From: Microcaldota archaeon
GTDB lineage: Archaea; Micrarchaeota; Micrarchaeia; Micrarchaeales; Micrarchaeaceae
Length of the DNA: 32,042 nt
Reading direction: 5' to 3'
Assembly (NCBI GenBank): GCA_021785805.1
Contig: JAJYEJ010000005.1
Location: 1-32,042, forward strand
This document shows, piece by piece, positions 13,400 through 21,908 of the stretch; the first letter of the stretch is position 1; the number at the start of each line of letters is the position of its first letter. Made by a program: the position numbers and the translations under genes. The notes beneath the pieces are model-generated. The model ran no database searches, was not told the origin of the DNA, and was given only the letters and a program-made list of their open reading frames with translations.

Positions 13400-15637
13400 T
13401 TATGCTCCCTGCTGGTCCTTCTTCCTTGCCTTCTTTGGCGATATTGGCAGGGTGAACTTGAACGTGCTGCCCTCCCCCTGTTTCGAATCGAAATTGATCT
13501 TTCCGCCGTGGAGCTTGACCAGGTCTCTCGTTATCGACAAACCGAGGCCTGTGCCTGCTCCCGGCTGCTGCACTAAGCCCTTCTTCGTCGCTTCGTAGAA
13601 CTTCCTCCTAAAGAGCTTCTTCTTGTCGTCTTCGGATATACCTATGCCTGTATCTATCACCCTGCAGAGGACCTTGTTCTTCCCTAGCCTGGACACGTCT
13701 ACGGTTATGCCGCCCTTTTCGGTGAACTTGATTGCGTTGCCTATCAGGTTGACGAACACCTGTATCAGCCTGTTCGGATCGGCGCTTATCTTCGGCACAT
13801 CGAAGTTTACCTTCCAGGTGAACTCCAGTCCCTTGTTCCTCGCGGACTCCTCGAGCGCTTTTATGCTCGGGTTGTTCGCCATGTTCTGGAGGTCCACCTC
13901 TTTCAGCTCGAGCTTGACCTTCTCCGCCTCGAGCTTCGCCGCGTCCAGCACCTGCTGTATTATCAGCATGAGCCTGTCGGCCTCGTCTATCGCTGTCTTC
14001 AGGTACTCCTTCTGCTCGTCATTGAGGTTGCCGAACTCGCCGTTGTACAGCAGTGTGGAAAATCCCTTTATGTTGGTGAGCGGTGTCTTGAGCTCATGGG
14101 ATATGTTGTATATGAACTGCGACTTAAGCTCCCCTTCCGTCCTGAGCCTTTTGAGCTGGCCGTTCAGGTCGTCGACTGCGCCTTTGAGCGAGTCGAGCGT
14201 GCGCTTGGTTTCAAGCTCCTTTATTATTATCATGTATCCTCCGGGATCGGTGCCGCTCCTTAGCATCCTCACGGAATGCACTGCAGGTATGTTGCCGGAA
14301 TCCTTTGCGATGAGATTGACGAAGGTGTTGTCAACCTTCCCCGAGTTCTTCACATAGGTCATGTCCCGATCGAGTATCCCCTTGTCCTCGTATATCGTCG
14401 CTATCCCCTTGCCAATCAGCTCTTCCTTCTTGTAGCCCAATACCTTCTCGACGACGATGTTGGTGTCTCTTATGTTGCCTATGGCGTCCACCTCCACCAC
14501 CACATCGGAGCTGCTGCTGATGAAGGCAATCAGGTCATCCCTGACCCTTTCTATATATCGCTCGGCCTCGGCCTTGCCCAGAAGGAATAGGTAGCCGTTG
14601 AAGAACCTTTTGCTTATGAAATGGACATATGGCTGCGAATCGCCCAGTACCATGGTCACTGCGCCATGGATGAATTCCGGCTTCGCCTTGCCCTTCTTGT
14701 CTTCGAACATGCCGGTGAATTCGCGCTGGTCTCCCTTGCTCAGCATGTCGACCATGTTTCCTCCGAGAAGTATATTGCGGGCGCAGCCAAGCACCACCTG
14801 CGAGTTTGCGGATACGTCCTTGACCTTGAAATCGGAGTCCGTTATCACTATGCAGTTGTCCTTGCTGTCGCGTACGATCGCCATGAGCGCGCTGTTCATG
14901 AAAGCGTCGGAGACGTTGTTCACCGCGACGTGGACCAGCCTGTCGCTTATCTTGACGGCTGATGTCGCATATACATTTGGTATGCTGTTATCCGTAGCGG
15001 CAATTCCTGTGACCATGCCGACAGGCTGCGACAGCAGCTTTTGGATATCTGCATTCAGTATGTCGGATATCCTTATGCCCTGCATCCCCGTTATATCGAA
15101 CTCCTTTATCGCTATCTTGTTGAGCTTGACTATCTTGCCATCCTGTGCGACGAGGAACTGTGGGATGTAGTTGTTGAATGCCGCGTCAAAATACTCCGCA
15201 AGCCTGAGGTTCTTCCCTATCTCGGCCTTGTAGGCGATGGCGAACCCCATGAAAGACGCACCTAGCGTTATGCTCCCCATCATGCTCTCGCTGAACTTGC
15301 CCTCGCTCTTCGATAGGAGCTCCAGAACCGATACCACCCTGCTGCTGACAACAAGCGGAACGAGCGCGCAACTCTTGTAGCCCTCGTTCCTGTATGTTAT
15401 GAGCTCAGGGAAAGCGGAGTAGTCGCTGAGCTGGTTGTCGATGTATGGTCTCTTGGTGTTCCTTATATAGCCGTCAAGGTTGCTCTCCGACGCGATGCCA
15501 TCGAATTTCAGCGCTAACACCGAAGCCCTGTCCACACCGAATGAGTGCGACACGACGTCCGTGAAACGCTTGAGAACGTCGTCATCTGGCGCGGAGCCGT
15601 TGGCTATCGCTACTACGTCAGCAAGGAACTTGCTCAT
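13400..15637 (-). CDS. Soluble sensor histidine kinase (GAF-PAS-HisKA-HATPase)
   Basis: The protein is about 745 residues from ATG at 15637 (the frame opens at TTG 15715). Order: a GAF-like domain (about 1-150), three PAS-like domains (about 155-460, the last the clearest: DVVVEVDAIGNIRDTN...VLGYKKEELIGK), a short coiled coil, then HisKA with the H-box FIYNISHELKTPLTNIKG (His near 514). The ATPase domain has N-box FVNLIGNAIKFTEKG, G1 DTGIGIS and G2 GAGTGLGLSITRD. No membrane segment is present, so it senses a cytoplasmic signal or partner. It has no receiver domain of its own; the response regulator at 7897 is the nearest partner, with the surface genes lying between. The kinase residues are intact, so it should be active. 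Confidence 0.85.
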   Translation of the reverse strand: MSKFLADVVAIANGSAPDDDVLKRFTDVVSHSFGVDRASVLALKFDGIASESNLDGYIRNTKRPYIDNQLSDYSAFPELITYRNEGYKSCALVPLVVSSRVVSVLELLSKSEGKFSESMMGSITLGASFMGFAIAYKAEIGKNLRLAEYFDAAFNNYIPQFLVAQDGKIVKLNKIAIKEFDITGMQGIRISDILNADIQKLLSQPVGMVTGIAATDNSIPNVYATSAVKISDRLVHVAVNNVSDAFMNSALMAIVRDSKDNCIVITDSDFKVKDVSANSQVVLGCARNILLGGNMVDMLSKGDQREFTGMFEDKKGKAKPEFIHGAVTMVLGDSQPYVHFISKRFFNGYLFLLGKAEAERYIERVRDDLIAFISSSSDVVVEVDAIGNIRDTNIVVEKVLGYKKEELIGKGIATIYEDKGILDRDMTYVKNSGKVDNTFVNLIAKDSGNIPAVHSVRMLRSGTDPGGYMIIIKELETKRTLDSLKGAVDDLNGQLKRLRTEGELKSQFIYNISHELKTPLTNIKGFSTLLYNGEFGNLNDEQKEYLKTAIDEADRLMLIIQQVLDAAKLEAEKVKLELKEVDLQNMANNPSIKALEESARNKGLEFTWKVNFDVPKISADPNRLIQVFVNLIGNAIKFTEKGGITVDVSRLGKNKVLCRVIDTGIGISEDDKKKLFRRKFYEATKKGLVQQPGAGTGLGLSITRDLVKLHGGKINFDSKQGEGSTFKFTLPISPKKARKKDQQGA

Positions 15638-15790
15638 TACCAGGTCTTCCAGAATTTGGTCGCCAGCCAAGTACACACCGGTTTGTTTTTGCGCCGGTAT
15701 TGGACAAAAACCCAATAGCTGTTAGGCAATTATAGAACATGCGAGAAAGTATTTAATATGTGCCATTGAGTTATAGAAAGGGTAAGGGAA

Positions 15791-16222
15791 ATGAGAATGA
15801 GACTGGGAAGGAAGTCCGACAAAAGAAGCCTGATGAAAAGGGCAGTTAGGGACTTCGAACTCGCAAGAAGGTACGGCGAAGCGAAGGAATATGTGACTGA
15901 ATCGGTCCTGTACCAGAAGGCAGCGGAGAAAATCCTCAGGGCCCTATCCATGAGGCACGCAAAGAAGCTCCCTAAGGACGCAAGCCTCGGATATCTCGCA
16001 AAGAAGGCAAGGATCCCTGAAAGCATATATGGGGATCTCGTTGAAATGCCTGATGAGCGTAGCGAGATGATAGAGGAGGAGGAGAGGCTGAGCTTCATGG
16101 ACATGGAGAAGGAGGAGGACCAGAACAGGGTTTTGGAGAGCACGGAGCGCAGCCACGCCATGACAAAGAGGAATGTGGTGAAGAGGCTGATGGACTACGC
16201 GATGGCAAGCACAAACCTTTAA
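15791..16222 (+). CDS. Unknown helical protein, possibly HEPN-like
   Basis: This 143-residue, highly charged, helical protein begins with ATG after a purine-rich stretch (AAGGGTAAGGG) and a TATA-like GTATTTAATATG (15746-15757). Residues 17-85 (RDFELARRYGEAKEYVTES...KAAEKILRALSMRHAKKLPKDASLGYLAKKA) have the spacing of a HEPN-type helical bundle, but the catalytic RxxxxH is not evident. A Glu-rich coiled segment and a basic end follow. It is the first gene of the plus-strand run with flpA, the PIN gene, rpo7 and spt4, and is divergent from the kinase. A role in RNA metabolism is suggested only by context. Confidence 0.5.
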   Translation: MRMRLGRKSDKRSLMKRAVRDFELARRYGEAKEYVTESVLYQKAAEKILRALSMRHAKKLPKDASLGYLAKKARIPESIYGDLVEMPDERSEMIEEEERLSFMDMEKEEDQNRVLESTERSHAMTKRNVVKRLMDYAMASTNL

Positions 16223-16277
16223 AGGTTCGAAGAGCACAATCCCTAGCGCAAGGATAGCTTGTTTTGTCGATGATTGA

Positions 16278-16943
16278 ATGCCAAGGGTAGAAGAGCTTTT
16301 TCCCGGAGTATACACGATAGACGGTAAGCTTGCCACCCTGAACCTCGTGAAGGGAAGGAAAGCGTACACCGAGGATCTCGTCAGGGTAGCTAACGCCGAG
16401 TACCGGATGTGGACTCCGTATAGGAGCAAGCTTTCCGCCGCGATAGCGAATGGAATGAGGAACATGGGGATTAAGGAGGGCAGTGCGGTGCTCTATCTGG
16501 GAGCCGCCAACGGGACAACCGCAAGCCACGTCAGCGACATAGTCGGAAGCGGCGGAAGGGTATACTGTGTCGAGATGTCGGAGCGGAGCATGAGGGACCT
16601 TATCAGGGTATGCGAGACGAGAGGGAACATGTTGCCTATACTCGCAGACGCGGGGGACATCGGAATCTACAGGGATATAATAACGGAAAAGTGCGACGTT
16701 ATATACCAGGATGTGTCCGCAAGGAACCAGGCGCAGATACTGAACCTGAACAGCACATTGCTGAAGACTAACGGATTAGCCTATTTCGCGATAAAGTCGC
16801 AGAGCATAGATATATCAATGAAGCCGGAGGATATCTACAGGAGGGAGTTGAACGAGACGGGGAAGTATTTCGATACGATTGAAAAGCTTAGCCTTGAGCC
16901 CTACGACAGCATGCACCTGTTCACAGTGCTGAAGAAGAGGTAA
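16278..16943 (+). CDS. flpA: Fibrillarin-like rRNA/tRNA 2'-O-methyltransferase
   Basis: FlpA is the SAM-dependent methyltransferase of archaeal box C/D guide RNPs, acting with Nop5 and L7Ae on rRNA and tRNA ribose. At 221 residues it has normal family length: an N-terminal domain with VYTIDGKLATLN and YRMWTPYRSKLSAAI, SAM motif I VLYLGAANGTTASHVSD (about 70-86), the acidic motif YCVEMSERS, D at VIYQDVS, the lysine of YFAIKSQSID, and the end motif LEPYDSMHLF. The start ATG at 16278 gives MPRVEELFPGVY, a typical N terminus. Nop5, often the adjacent gene in archaea, is not beside it here; the PIN gene follows after 4 bases. Confidence 0.95.
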   Translation: MPRVEELFPGVYTIDGKLATLNLVKGRKAYTEDLVRVANAEYRMWTPYRSKLSAAIANGMRNMGIKEGSAVLYLGAANGTTASHVSDIVGSGGRVYCVEMSERSMRDLIRVCETRGNMLPILADAGDIGIYRDIITEKCDVIYQDVSARNQAQILNLNSTLLKTNGLAYFAIKSQSIDISMKPEDIYRRELNETGKYFDTIEKLSLEPYDSMHLFTVLKKR

Positions 16944-16947
16944 GGCC

Positions 16948-17319
16948 ATGCTTGTCCTTATAGACACCAGCTCGTTGGTCTATGGATTCGCCAACAGGAA
17001 GGACGCGATAGGCATAGTGGCGAGGGAGTTCCCAAGTTGCAAAATCGAACTTTCAAGAGGAATCTTAAGGGAATTGAATGGCATAGCGGAAAACAGGGGA
17101 AAGAGGGGCGCAGCGGCAAAAGCGGCACTCTTAGCAATAAACTTTAAAAGGATTGTTATCAATAAGGATAACACGGATGTTGATTCCTGGCTATTAAGCA
17201 GAGCTGTATCTTTGGATGGTGACTGTGTAGTCATAACTAACGACAGCGAACTGAAGGCAAGGCTTAAGGCAAATGGAGCAGGATCCCTACGGTTGACAAG
17301 GGAGGGAATCCTCAGATGA
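16948..17319 (+). CDS. PIN-domain nuclease (Fcf1/Utp24-like)
   Basis: This 123-residue protein is a single PIN domain, the fold of small Mg-dependent RNases. The acidic residues are visible: D6 in VLIDTSSLVYGF, E in GILRELNGIAENRGKRG, D in TDVDSWLLSRA, and D in VVITNDSELKARLKANG. The conserved GKRG and TND motifs match the archaeal Fcf1/Utp24-related group, which sits next to rpo7 in many archaea and is thought to act in rRNA processing. There is no antitoxin gene beside it, so a toxin role is unlikely. It lies 4 bases after flpA and 28 bases before rpo7, so it shares their transcript. Confidence 0.85.
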   Translation: MLVLIDTSSLVYGFANRKDAIGIVAREFPSCKIELSRGILRELNGIAENRGKRGAAAKAALLAINFKRIVINKDNTDVDSWLLSRAVSLDGDCVVITNDSELKARLKANGAGSLRLTREGILR

Positions 17320-17347
17320 CAGCAGGATTCATAATGGAGATAACTTC

Positions 17348-17968
17348 ATGTTTTATGGTGAGGCATTGTACAAGATATACTCTGTATCAGACATGTTCAA
17401 GATGTCGCCAGAGCACTTTGGCGACAACATAAGCGAGGTAGCTTCAGAGGTACTGCAAAGGAGGTACGAGGGGGCTATAGACAAGGATGTCGGGGTGGTG
17501 GTTGCGATATTCAACGTGAGAGATATAAGCGACGGGATAATATATCCGGGGGATCCCGCTACGCACCACAATGTTGACTTTGATATGCTGACATACATGC
17601 CGGCAGTCGATGAGGTAGTATCCGGGGAAGTATCCGAGCTCGTCGAGTTCGGAGCGTTCGTCAGGATAGGCCCTATGGAAGGACTCGTGCACGTATCGCA
17701 GATCGCAGGGGAATTCCTCTCTTTCGATAAGAAGGTCCCGGCTTTCATATCGAAGAAGAGCGGGAAGAATCTCAAGAAGGGAGACGACGTGCTTGCAAAG
17801 ATATCCACAGTCAGCATGAAGAAGACCGTGAAGGACTCGAAGATAGCGCTTACCATGAAACCTGACGGATTGGGCAAGACAGAGTGGATATCGCAGGAAG
17901 GCAAGGGCAGGAAGAGGGAGGCTGGCGAACGAAGAGGGAAGGGAGGAAGCGGAAGATCAAGGAGGTAA
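17348..17968 (+). CDS. rpo7: DNA-directed RNA polymerase subunit Rpo7 (E')
   Basis: Rpo7 pairs with Rpo4 to form the stalk of archaeal RNA polymerase and binds exiting RNA. The 206-residue protein has the N-terminal RNP-like domain (LYKIYSVSDMFKMSPEHFGDNISEVASEVLQRRYEGAIDK...; continuing to about residue 80) and an S1/OB domain (about 81-170: GEVSELVEFGAFVRIGPMEGLVHVSQIA). It ends in a basic tail of about 35 residues rich in Gly, Arg and Lys, longer than usual. ATG at 17348 yields MFYGEALYKIYSV, with a few extra residues before the usual start. The partner Spt4 gene follows 43 bases later, the standard archaeal order. Confidence 0.93.
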   Translation: MFYGEALYKIYSVSDMFKMSPEHFGDNISEVASEVLQRRYEGAIDKDVGVVVAIFNVRDISDGIIYPGDPATHHNVDFDMLTYMPAVDEVVSGEVSELVEFGAFVRIGPMEGLVHVSQIAGEFLSFDKKVPAFISKKSGKNLKKGDDVLAKISTVSMKKTVKDSKIALTMKPDGLGKTEWISQEGKGRKREAGERRGKGGSGRSRR

Positions 17969-18011
17969 GATGCAGTAGGCGGGAAGATAACGATTAGGAA
18001 TTAGTGATATC

Positions 18012-18203
18012 ATGGAAGGGAAGGTATGCAAGGCATGCAGGATAATAATAACGCATGGCGAGAAATGCCCGCTGTGCGGATCGGAGGACCTTACCAGCAA
18101 GTGGAGCAGTTATGTGGTGGTCCTGAATGCGGAGAAGTCGGCTATAGCGAAGAAGCTTGACCTCAAGGTGAACAGCACCTTCGCGCTCAACATCAAGTCC
18201 TGA
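18012..18203 (+). CDS. spt4: Transcription elongation factor Spt4 (RpoE'')
   Basis: Spt4 is the small zinc protein that binds Spt5 (NusG-like) and raises RNA polymerase processivity. The 63-residue protein has the zinc ribbon C6-x2-C9 (KVCKACRIII) and C19-x2-C22 (GEKCPLCGSEDLT), then SKWSSYVVVLNAEKSAIAKKLDL, the conserved Spt4 core in which SAIAKKL is typical. Size, order and position just after rpo7 all agree. It is the last gene of the plus-strand run. The 147 bases after it (18204-18350) contain no gene I can support. Confidence 0.95.
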   Translation: MEGKVCKACRIIITHGEKCPLCGSEDLTSKWSSYVVVLNAEKSAIAKKLDLKVNSTFALNIKS

Positions 18204-18350
18204 CCCCGAATCGGTCCAGAAAATCTACGCCAGACCTGCAGAATCGTGCCACCGACAGCGAACGTTGCTTACGCAGGAGTGTGGTCTCGTATATCCTGTT
18301 CGCATACGCCCTGCAAGCTCTGTGAAGTTAGGGATATTCAGCTATCGTCT

Positions 18351-18662
18351 TCATTTAAGCTCTACCTCGATCCCCCCAACTTTAGAGGCGGCAAAATTAT
18401 AGATTATCGCGGATATCACACCGAATACGAAGCCCGATATGGCTCCGGCTATAGGCCCTAATATTATAAAGACTATCGCGCCTATTATGCCGAGCCCGCC
18501 GCCAGGAAAGATACCTAGGCTGGTTACCGAGCCTGCCAACAAGATGAAGAGAGCCACTAAAAGCCCATAAATAAAGCCTATTATGGCATAAATAAGTGCC
18601 ATGATCTTCGCATACGACACAACTCCTATGCTTTTTACTACGCTCATCTTTTGGTCCGCCAT
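18351..18662 (-). CDS. DUF3566-like membrane protein
   Basis: From ATG at 18662 (MADQKMSVVKSIG) the protein is about 103 residues. It has two long hydrophobic segments, at about 16-50 (YAKIMALIYAIIGFIYGLLVALFILL) and 62-95 (GGGLGIIGAIVFIILGPIAGAISGF), rich in Gly and Ala. The pattern SVVKSIGVVSYAKIMALIYAIIG followed by a Gly-rich membrane hairpin resembles the DUF3566-type small membrane proteins of archaea. The frame opens at 18689, but ATG 18662 fits better. It stands alone, convergent with spt4. The 258 bases on its upstream side (18663-18920) should hold its promoter; nothing else is recognised there. Function unknown. Confidence 0.65.
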   Translation of the reverse strand: MADQKMSVVKSIGVVSYAKIMALIYAIIGFIYGLLVALFILLAGSVTSLGIFPGGGLGIIGAIVFIILGPIAGAISGFVFGVISAIIYNFAASKVGGIEVELK

Positions 18663-18920
18663 GGTATTACCGGTTCCATATGGCGGCATAACCTTAAAAC
18701 CCTTGCGACTAGGGAATTCAGCATGAGGCTGCAGGAAGTGCCGTATTGCAACAGCAGCTCCGCTAACTTTCTGGGCACATGTTTCAACCGTGAACGGCGT
18801 TCTGCCGCAGGTTTCCTATCGATGGCAAAGGAGTAGAATGTTTTCGGTTAACAGCGCTTCTGGGAAGGTTTATGGAGTTTAACGCCTTGGATCGAACTAC
18901 GCTACATAGTAAAATGAAAG

Positions 18921-18992
18921 TGGGCCCGAGGAGAATCGAACTCCTGATCTTCACGTTGTCAACGTGACGTCTTACCATTCGACTACGAGCCC
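18921..18992 (-). tRNA. tRNA-Val (GAC)
   Basis: The cloverleaf is complete: acceptor GGGCTCG (18986-18992) with CGGGCCC, anticodon arm TCACG-TTGACAA-CGTGA giving anticodon GAC, and T arm around GGAGTTCGATTCTCC. CCA is not encoded. It lies 6 bases past the stop of the RNase Z gene and on the same strand, so it may be cut from the same transcript by the enzyme encoded just upstream. Confidence 0.95.
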
Positions 18993-18998
18993 CCATTA

Positions 18999-19889
18999 TC
19001 ACAAATCGATTTGCATTCCATCCTTTGCAAGTACCGAATTATTAAAGATTTCCTTAGCCTCTTTCAGGAGAGGCGCAGCATCCGGGTACCTTGCGCTGGT
19101 GTGGAACAGTATGAGTTTCTTCACCATAGCCTTCTTTGCTATTCCGGCGGCTTCTACAGCTGTTGAGTGCATCCTCTCCTTCGCGACATCCCTCAAGGTA
19201 TCGGAGAAGGCGGATTCGTGTATCAATATGTCAGCATCCTTCGATACTGACACTGTGGTGGCGCACGGTCTCGTGTCAGTCGCGTAGACCACCTTCCTCC
19301 CTGGAACGCGGTTCGACACGTCCTTGAGCCTTATCGTCTTCTTCCCCGCCTTGATGAAGCCTCTTTTTGCAAGGGTCGAGAACATTGCCCCCTTTATCCC
19401 AAGCCTGTTGCACTTCTCCTTCAGGAAATGGACCTTGTCGTCCTCTTTGAAGACATACCCGTATGTGTCTAACGAGTGATTAAGCCTGAATGCGCTTATG
19501 GTGTAGCCTTTGCCCTTTGTCACCACTCCGGTTCCTATTCCCTGTATTATTATCGGGTAGTTTATTATCGCCTCGTCGAAGGTCAGCAGGACCTTCACCT
19601 TATTCTCCTCCCCCTTAGGCACGTATATGCGGAGCGGTGTCGTCCTCTTCGCTATCCCGAGCGTCCGGATCAGCCCCGCAATGCCTATGAAGTGGTCGCC
19701 GTGCATGTGCGTTATGAATATGCTCTTTATCCGCCATGGATTGAGCGCGAATCTCAGGAACTGGCGCTGTGTCCCCTCACCGCAGTCCAGCAGGAACGTC
19801 TCACCCTCGTACTCAAGGGCTACGCTAGGCAGGTTCCTGTCTTTAGTGGGAACCGATCCGGCCGTCCCTAGGAATGTAAGCCTGAACAT
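18999..19889 (-). CDS. rnz: Ribonuclease Z (tRNA 3' endonuclease)
   Basis: RNase Z cuts the 3' trailer from pre-tRNAs, needed here since the tRNAs lack encoded CCA. It is a metallo-beta-lactamase-fold enzyme of 296 residues, near the normal short-form length. Visible motifs: N-terminal FLGTAGSVPTKDRNLPS, LLDCGEGTQRQF, the metal motif THMHGDHFIGIAGL (HxHxDH), H in FRLNHSLDTYGY, ATDTRPC, and the C-terminal HTSARYPD. ATG at 19889 is 4 bases after the stop of the NFACT gene. The order GGGP synthase - NFACT - rnz - tRNA-Val forms one minus-strand unit. Confidence 0.95.
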   Translation of the reverse strand: MFRLTFLGTAGSVPTKDRNLPSVALEYEGETFLLDCGEGTQRQFLRFALNPWRIKSIFITHMHGDHFIGIAGLIRTLGIAKRTTPLRIYVPKGEENKVKVLLTFDEAIINYPIIIQGIGTGVVTKGKGYTISAFRLNHSLDTYGYVFKEDDKVHFLKEKCNRLGIKGAMFSTLAKRGFIKAGKKTIRLKDVSNRVPGRKVVYATDTRPCATTVSVSKDADILIHESAFSDTLRDVAKERMHSTAVEAAGIAKKAMVKKLILFHTSARYPDAAPLLKEAKEIFNNSVLAKDGMQIDL

Positions 19890-19893
19890 GATA

Positions 19894-21027
19894 TCACTGC
19901 AACTCTATAGTTATCGTCTTTTCCTTCAGATCAACATCATCTATAACTAATCCAGGAAACATCTTCTTAAGCTCTTCCTTTGTCGGCTTCCTGGTAGCTC
20001 TTGCATACTCTATCAGCTTGTTCACCATGCCCATATTCCTGAATATTGCTTCGCCTGCGGTCTTATTTGCTGCTATTTGGGAGTCCATTTCACTAAGTAT
20101 AGATTCTTGTTTTGCTATGCTGGACTCTATCTCTTCCTCCTTTGCGCTCTTGACATTCTTGGCGACTCGCGACATCTCCTCGTGGCTGAGTATATCCAGG
20201 ACTTCCTGGATGTCCCTGTGCCTTTCCGCGACAAGTCCCGGATGGGACTTATCCATATCGTACAATGAGTAATCGGCAGCCTTCCCTTCGAGGTCGCGGT
20301 ATAATACAGGCTCATGTTCAGTGATATATCCTGTGACCTTTTCTACGCGATCCAGTATGCGGCTGAGTTCTTCCTTGGTGATTTCGGATACAGGGGTCTG
20401 TCTGTCTACGCCAAGGCTGTCCAGCACTTCTGCCACGTATATCGTCCCTATGCCCAGCGCTCTCGAAAGCGCCTGGTAGATGTTCTGCTTCGCCGCTACG
20501 GCGGCTTCTAGCTGCTCGCTCACGGCCTTCTTGTCAAAGCCTTGCGCATGCACAGCCATCGCAGTGCCTTTCGGGTTGATGTACTGCTCGCCTGGCCTGA
20601 TCTTTCTATCCTTGAAATCATGCACCTTGTATGCGAGGAGTATCTTCATGCTTCCATCGGATACCACGAGGTTGCCCTTTCCGAACATCTCGATTATCAA
20701 GTTGACTGTGCTGTCGCCCTTGCGCATCCTTATTGTGACTACCCTGTCTATGCCCTGCTGCTCCAATGCTTCTATTGAGAATCCGGTTATCTGCTTCCTT
20801 ACAGCTATGGAGAAATTGCTCGGATTGTCACCCTTCTCGACATACTGCGTCAGATTCATCGTCTTGGTAAGGTCGATGATCAGGTCTTCCTGCAATCCCC
20901 TCTTGCTGAGCCTCAGCCTGAATATGTTCTCGTCAATCTCGTAGAACTTGTCCACGTAGAGCCCGGGAAGCTTCTGCCTGAGTTCGTTTACTAGGGCTGC
21001 GAGCTCCAGTGCAGTTATCTCCCTCAA
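19894..21027 (-). CDS. NFACT-N domain protein lacking the C-terminal NFACT-R domain
   Basis: NFACT (Rqc2/FbpA/NEMF) proteins bind stalled large ribosomal subunits and recruit tRNA to add C-terminal tails. This protein keeps the N-terminal domain (MREITALELAALVNELR..., GNLVVSDG near 118-125, HDFKDRKIRPGEQY near 135-148), a helix-hairpin-helix-like part (about 180-250) and the first arm of the coiled coil (about 290-345). It stops at 377 residues, near where full-length archaeal homologues (about 600 or more) go on to the second coil and NFACT-R. The stop is a clean TGA four bases before rnz, so this looks like gene architecture and not a frameshift. The start is TTG at 21027, one base after the GGGP synthase stop. 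Confidence 0.82.
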   Translation of the reverse strand: MREITALELAALVNELRQKLPGLYVDKFYEIDENIFRLRLSKRGLQEDLIIDLTKTMNLTQYVEKGDNPSNFSIAVRKQITGFSIEALEQQGIDRVVTIRMRKGDSTVNLIIEMFGKGNLVVSDGSMKILLAYKVHDFKDRKIRPGEQYINPKGTAMAVHAQGFDKKAVSEQLEAAVAAKQNIYQALSRALGIGTIYVAEVLDSLGVDRQTPVSEITKEELSRILDRVEKVTGYITEHEPVLYRDLEGKAADYSLYDMDKSHPGLVAERHRDIQEVLDILSHEEMSRVAKNVKSAKEEEIESSIAKQESILSEMDSQIAANKTAGEAIFRNMGMVNKLIEYARATRKPTKEELKKMFPGLVIDDVDLKEKTITIELQ

Positions 21028-21028
21028 C

Positions 21029-21826
21029 TCAACGACCTTTCAGCTTCTTCAATCCTTCCTCCCTGGTGATCGCAGAGAAGGACTTTGCCACCTTCAGGGC
21101 ATGGTCGGTGGAGTTGTTCTCGAATGCTGTGCCTACGTGCACCGCGTCTGCACCGCTCTGGTATGCGTCGCGGAGTGACTTCGGCGTGTTGACCCCTCCG
21201 GACACTATGAATGGGACGGTTATCTGGGACCTGACGGCGCGTATCATCTCCTTTGGGATAGGACCTGAGCCCTGGAGCTTCGGGTTCGATCCAGTATCGG
21301 TTATTATGAACCTGTTGCCGAGGTACTCCCCAGCCAGGGCGAGAGCCGCGGCTATCTTCGGCTTTTCCCTTGGGACCAGGTTGGCGTCGCCTACCCATCC
21401 CGCTGTCCCTCCGGGGTGTATCAGTATATAGCCTACAGGCAGTGGCTCGACGTTAGATGCCTTGATTATAGGAGCCGCAAGCGCCTGGGCCTGCGTTATC
21501 CAGTAGGTGTTCCTCGCATTTAGCACCGACATGAAGTATATCGCATCCGCATTCTTCGTCACCGTGGCTATGTTGCCCGGAAACAGAACAAGAGGGACAT
21601 CTATCTGCTCCTTTATCATCTTGGCAGTAACGTCAAGAAGCTCCCCCTGGACGCCTGTACTGCCCCCCAGGAGCACTATGTCCACTCCGCCATCCACAAC
21701 CGCCTTTGCAGTCTTGACCGCTACCTCGTTGCTCTTGTAGTCCATCGGGTCTATAAGGCTGAATAGCATCGCCCCCTTCGACTCCAGAGTCTCGTGAATG
21801 TAGAGTTCTACCTTTCCCTTTTTCAT
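21029..21826 (-). CDS. Geranylgeranylglyceryl phosphate synthase
   Basis: The enzyme joins sn-glycerol-1-phosphate to geranylgeranyl diphosphate, the first ether bond of archaeal membrane lipids. It is a TIM barrel of 265 residues, the usual length. Motifs: LFSLIDPMD (22-30, phosphate and metal site), VLLGGSTGVQ (51-60), LFPGN, the PVGYILIHPGGTAGWVG segment, ITDTGSNPKLQGSGP, and VSGGVNTPKS with GADAVHVGTA at the C-terminal phosphate-binding end. It starts with ATG at 21826 and is the first gene of the run NFACT - rnz - tRNA-Val; the divergent methylcitrate genes start about 80 bases away. Nothing unusual is seen in the protein. Confidence 0.95.
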   Translation of the reverse strand: MKKGKVELYIHETLESKGAMLFSLIDPMDYKSNEVAVKTAKAVVDGGVDIVLLGGSTGVQGELLDVTAKMIKEQIDVPLVLFPGNIATVTKNADAIYFMSVLNARNTYWITQAQALAAPIIKASNVEPLPVGYILIHPGGTAGWVGDANLVPREKPKIAAALALAGEYLGNRFIITDTGSNPKLQGSGPIPKEMIRAVRSQITVPFIVSGGVNTPKSLRDAYQSGADAVHVGTAFENNSTDHALKVAKSFSAITREEGLKKLKGR

Positions 21827-21908
21827 AAAATCATTCTTTATGCGATATTAAGGTTTAAATATGCTCATTCCGATAGCAAAGCGCTTAAAGGTTTTGTAGC
21901 GGGATTGC

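Noticed and set aside
15638-15715. TTG at 15715 as start of the histidine kinase
   Set aside because: The added 26 residues look unlike the domain and would run into the divergent promoter; ATG 15637 starts right at the GAF-like domain.
18246-18461. 71-codon plus-strand frame after spt4
   Set aside because: It overlaps the membrane-protein gene on the other strand and has no start signal or recognisable features.
18651-18836. 61-codon frame before tRNA-Val
   Set aside because: It overlaps the promoter of the membrane protein gene and has ordinary-looking random composition.
19889-19900. Frameshift ending the NFACT gene early
   Set aside because: The stop is followed four bases later by the rnz start with normal spacing, so a shortened gene is more likely than an error.
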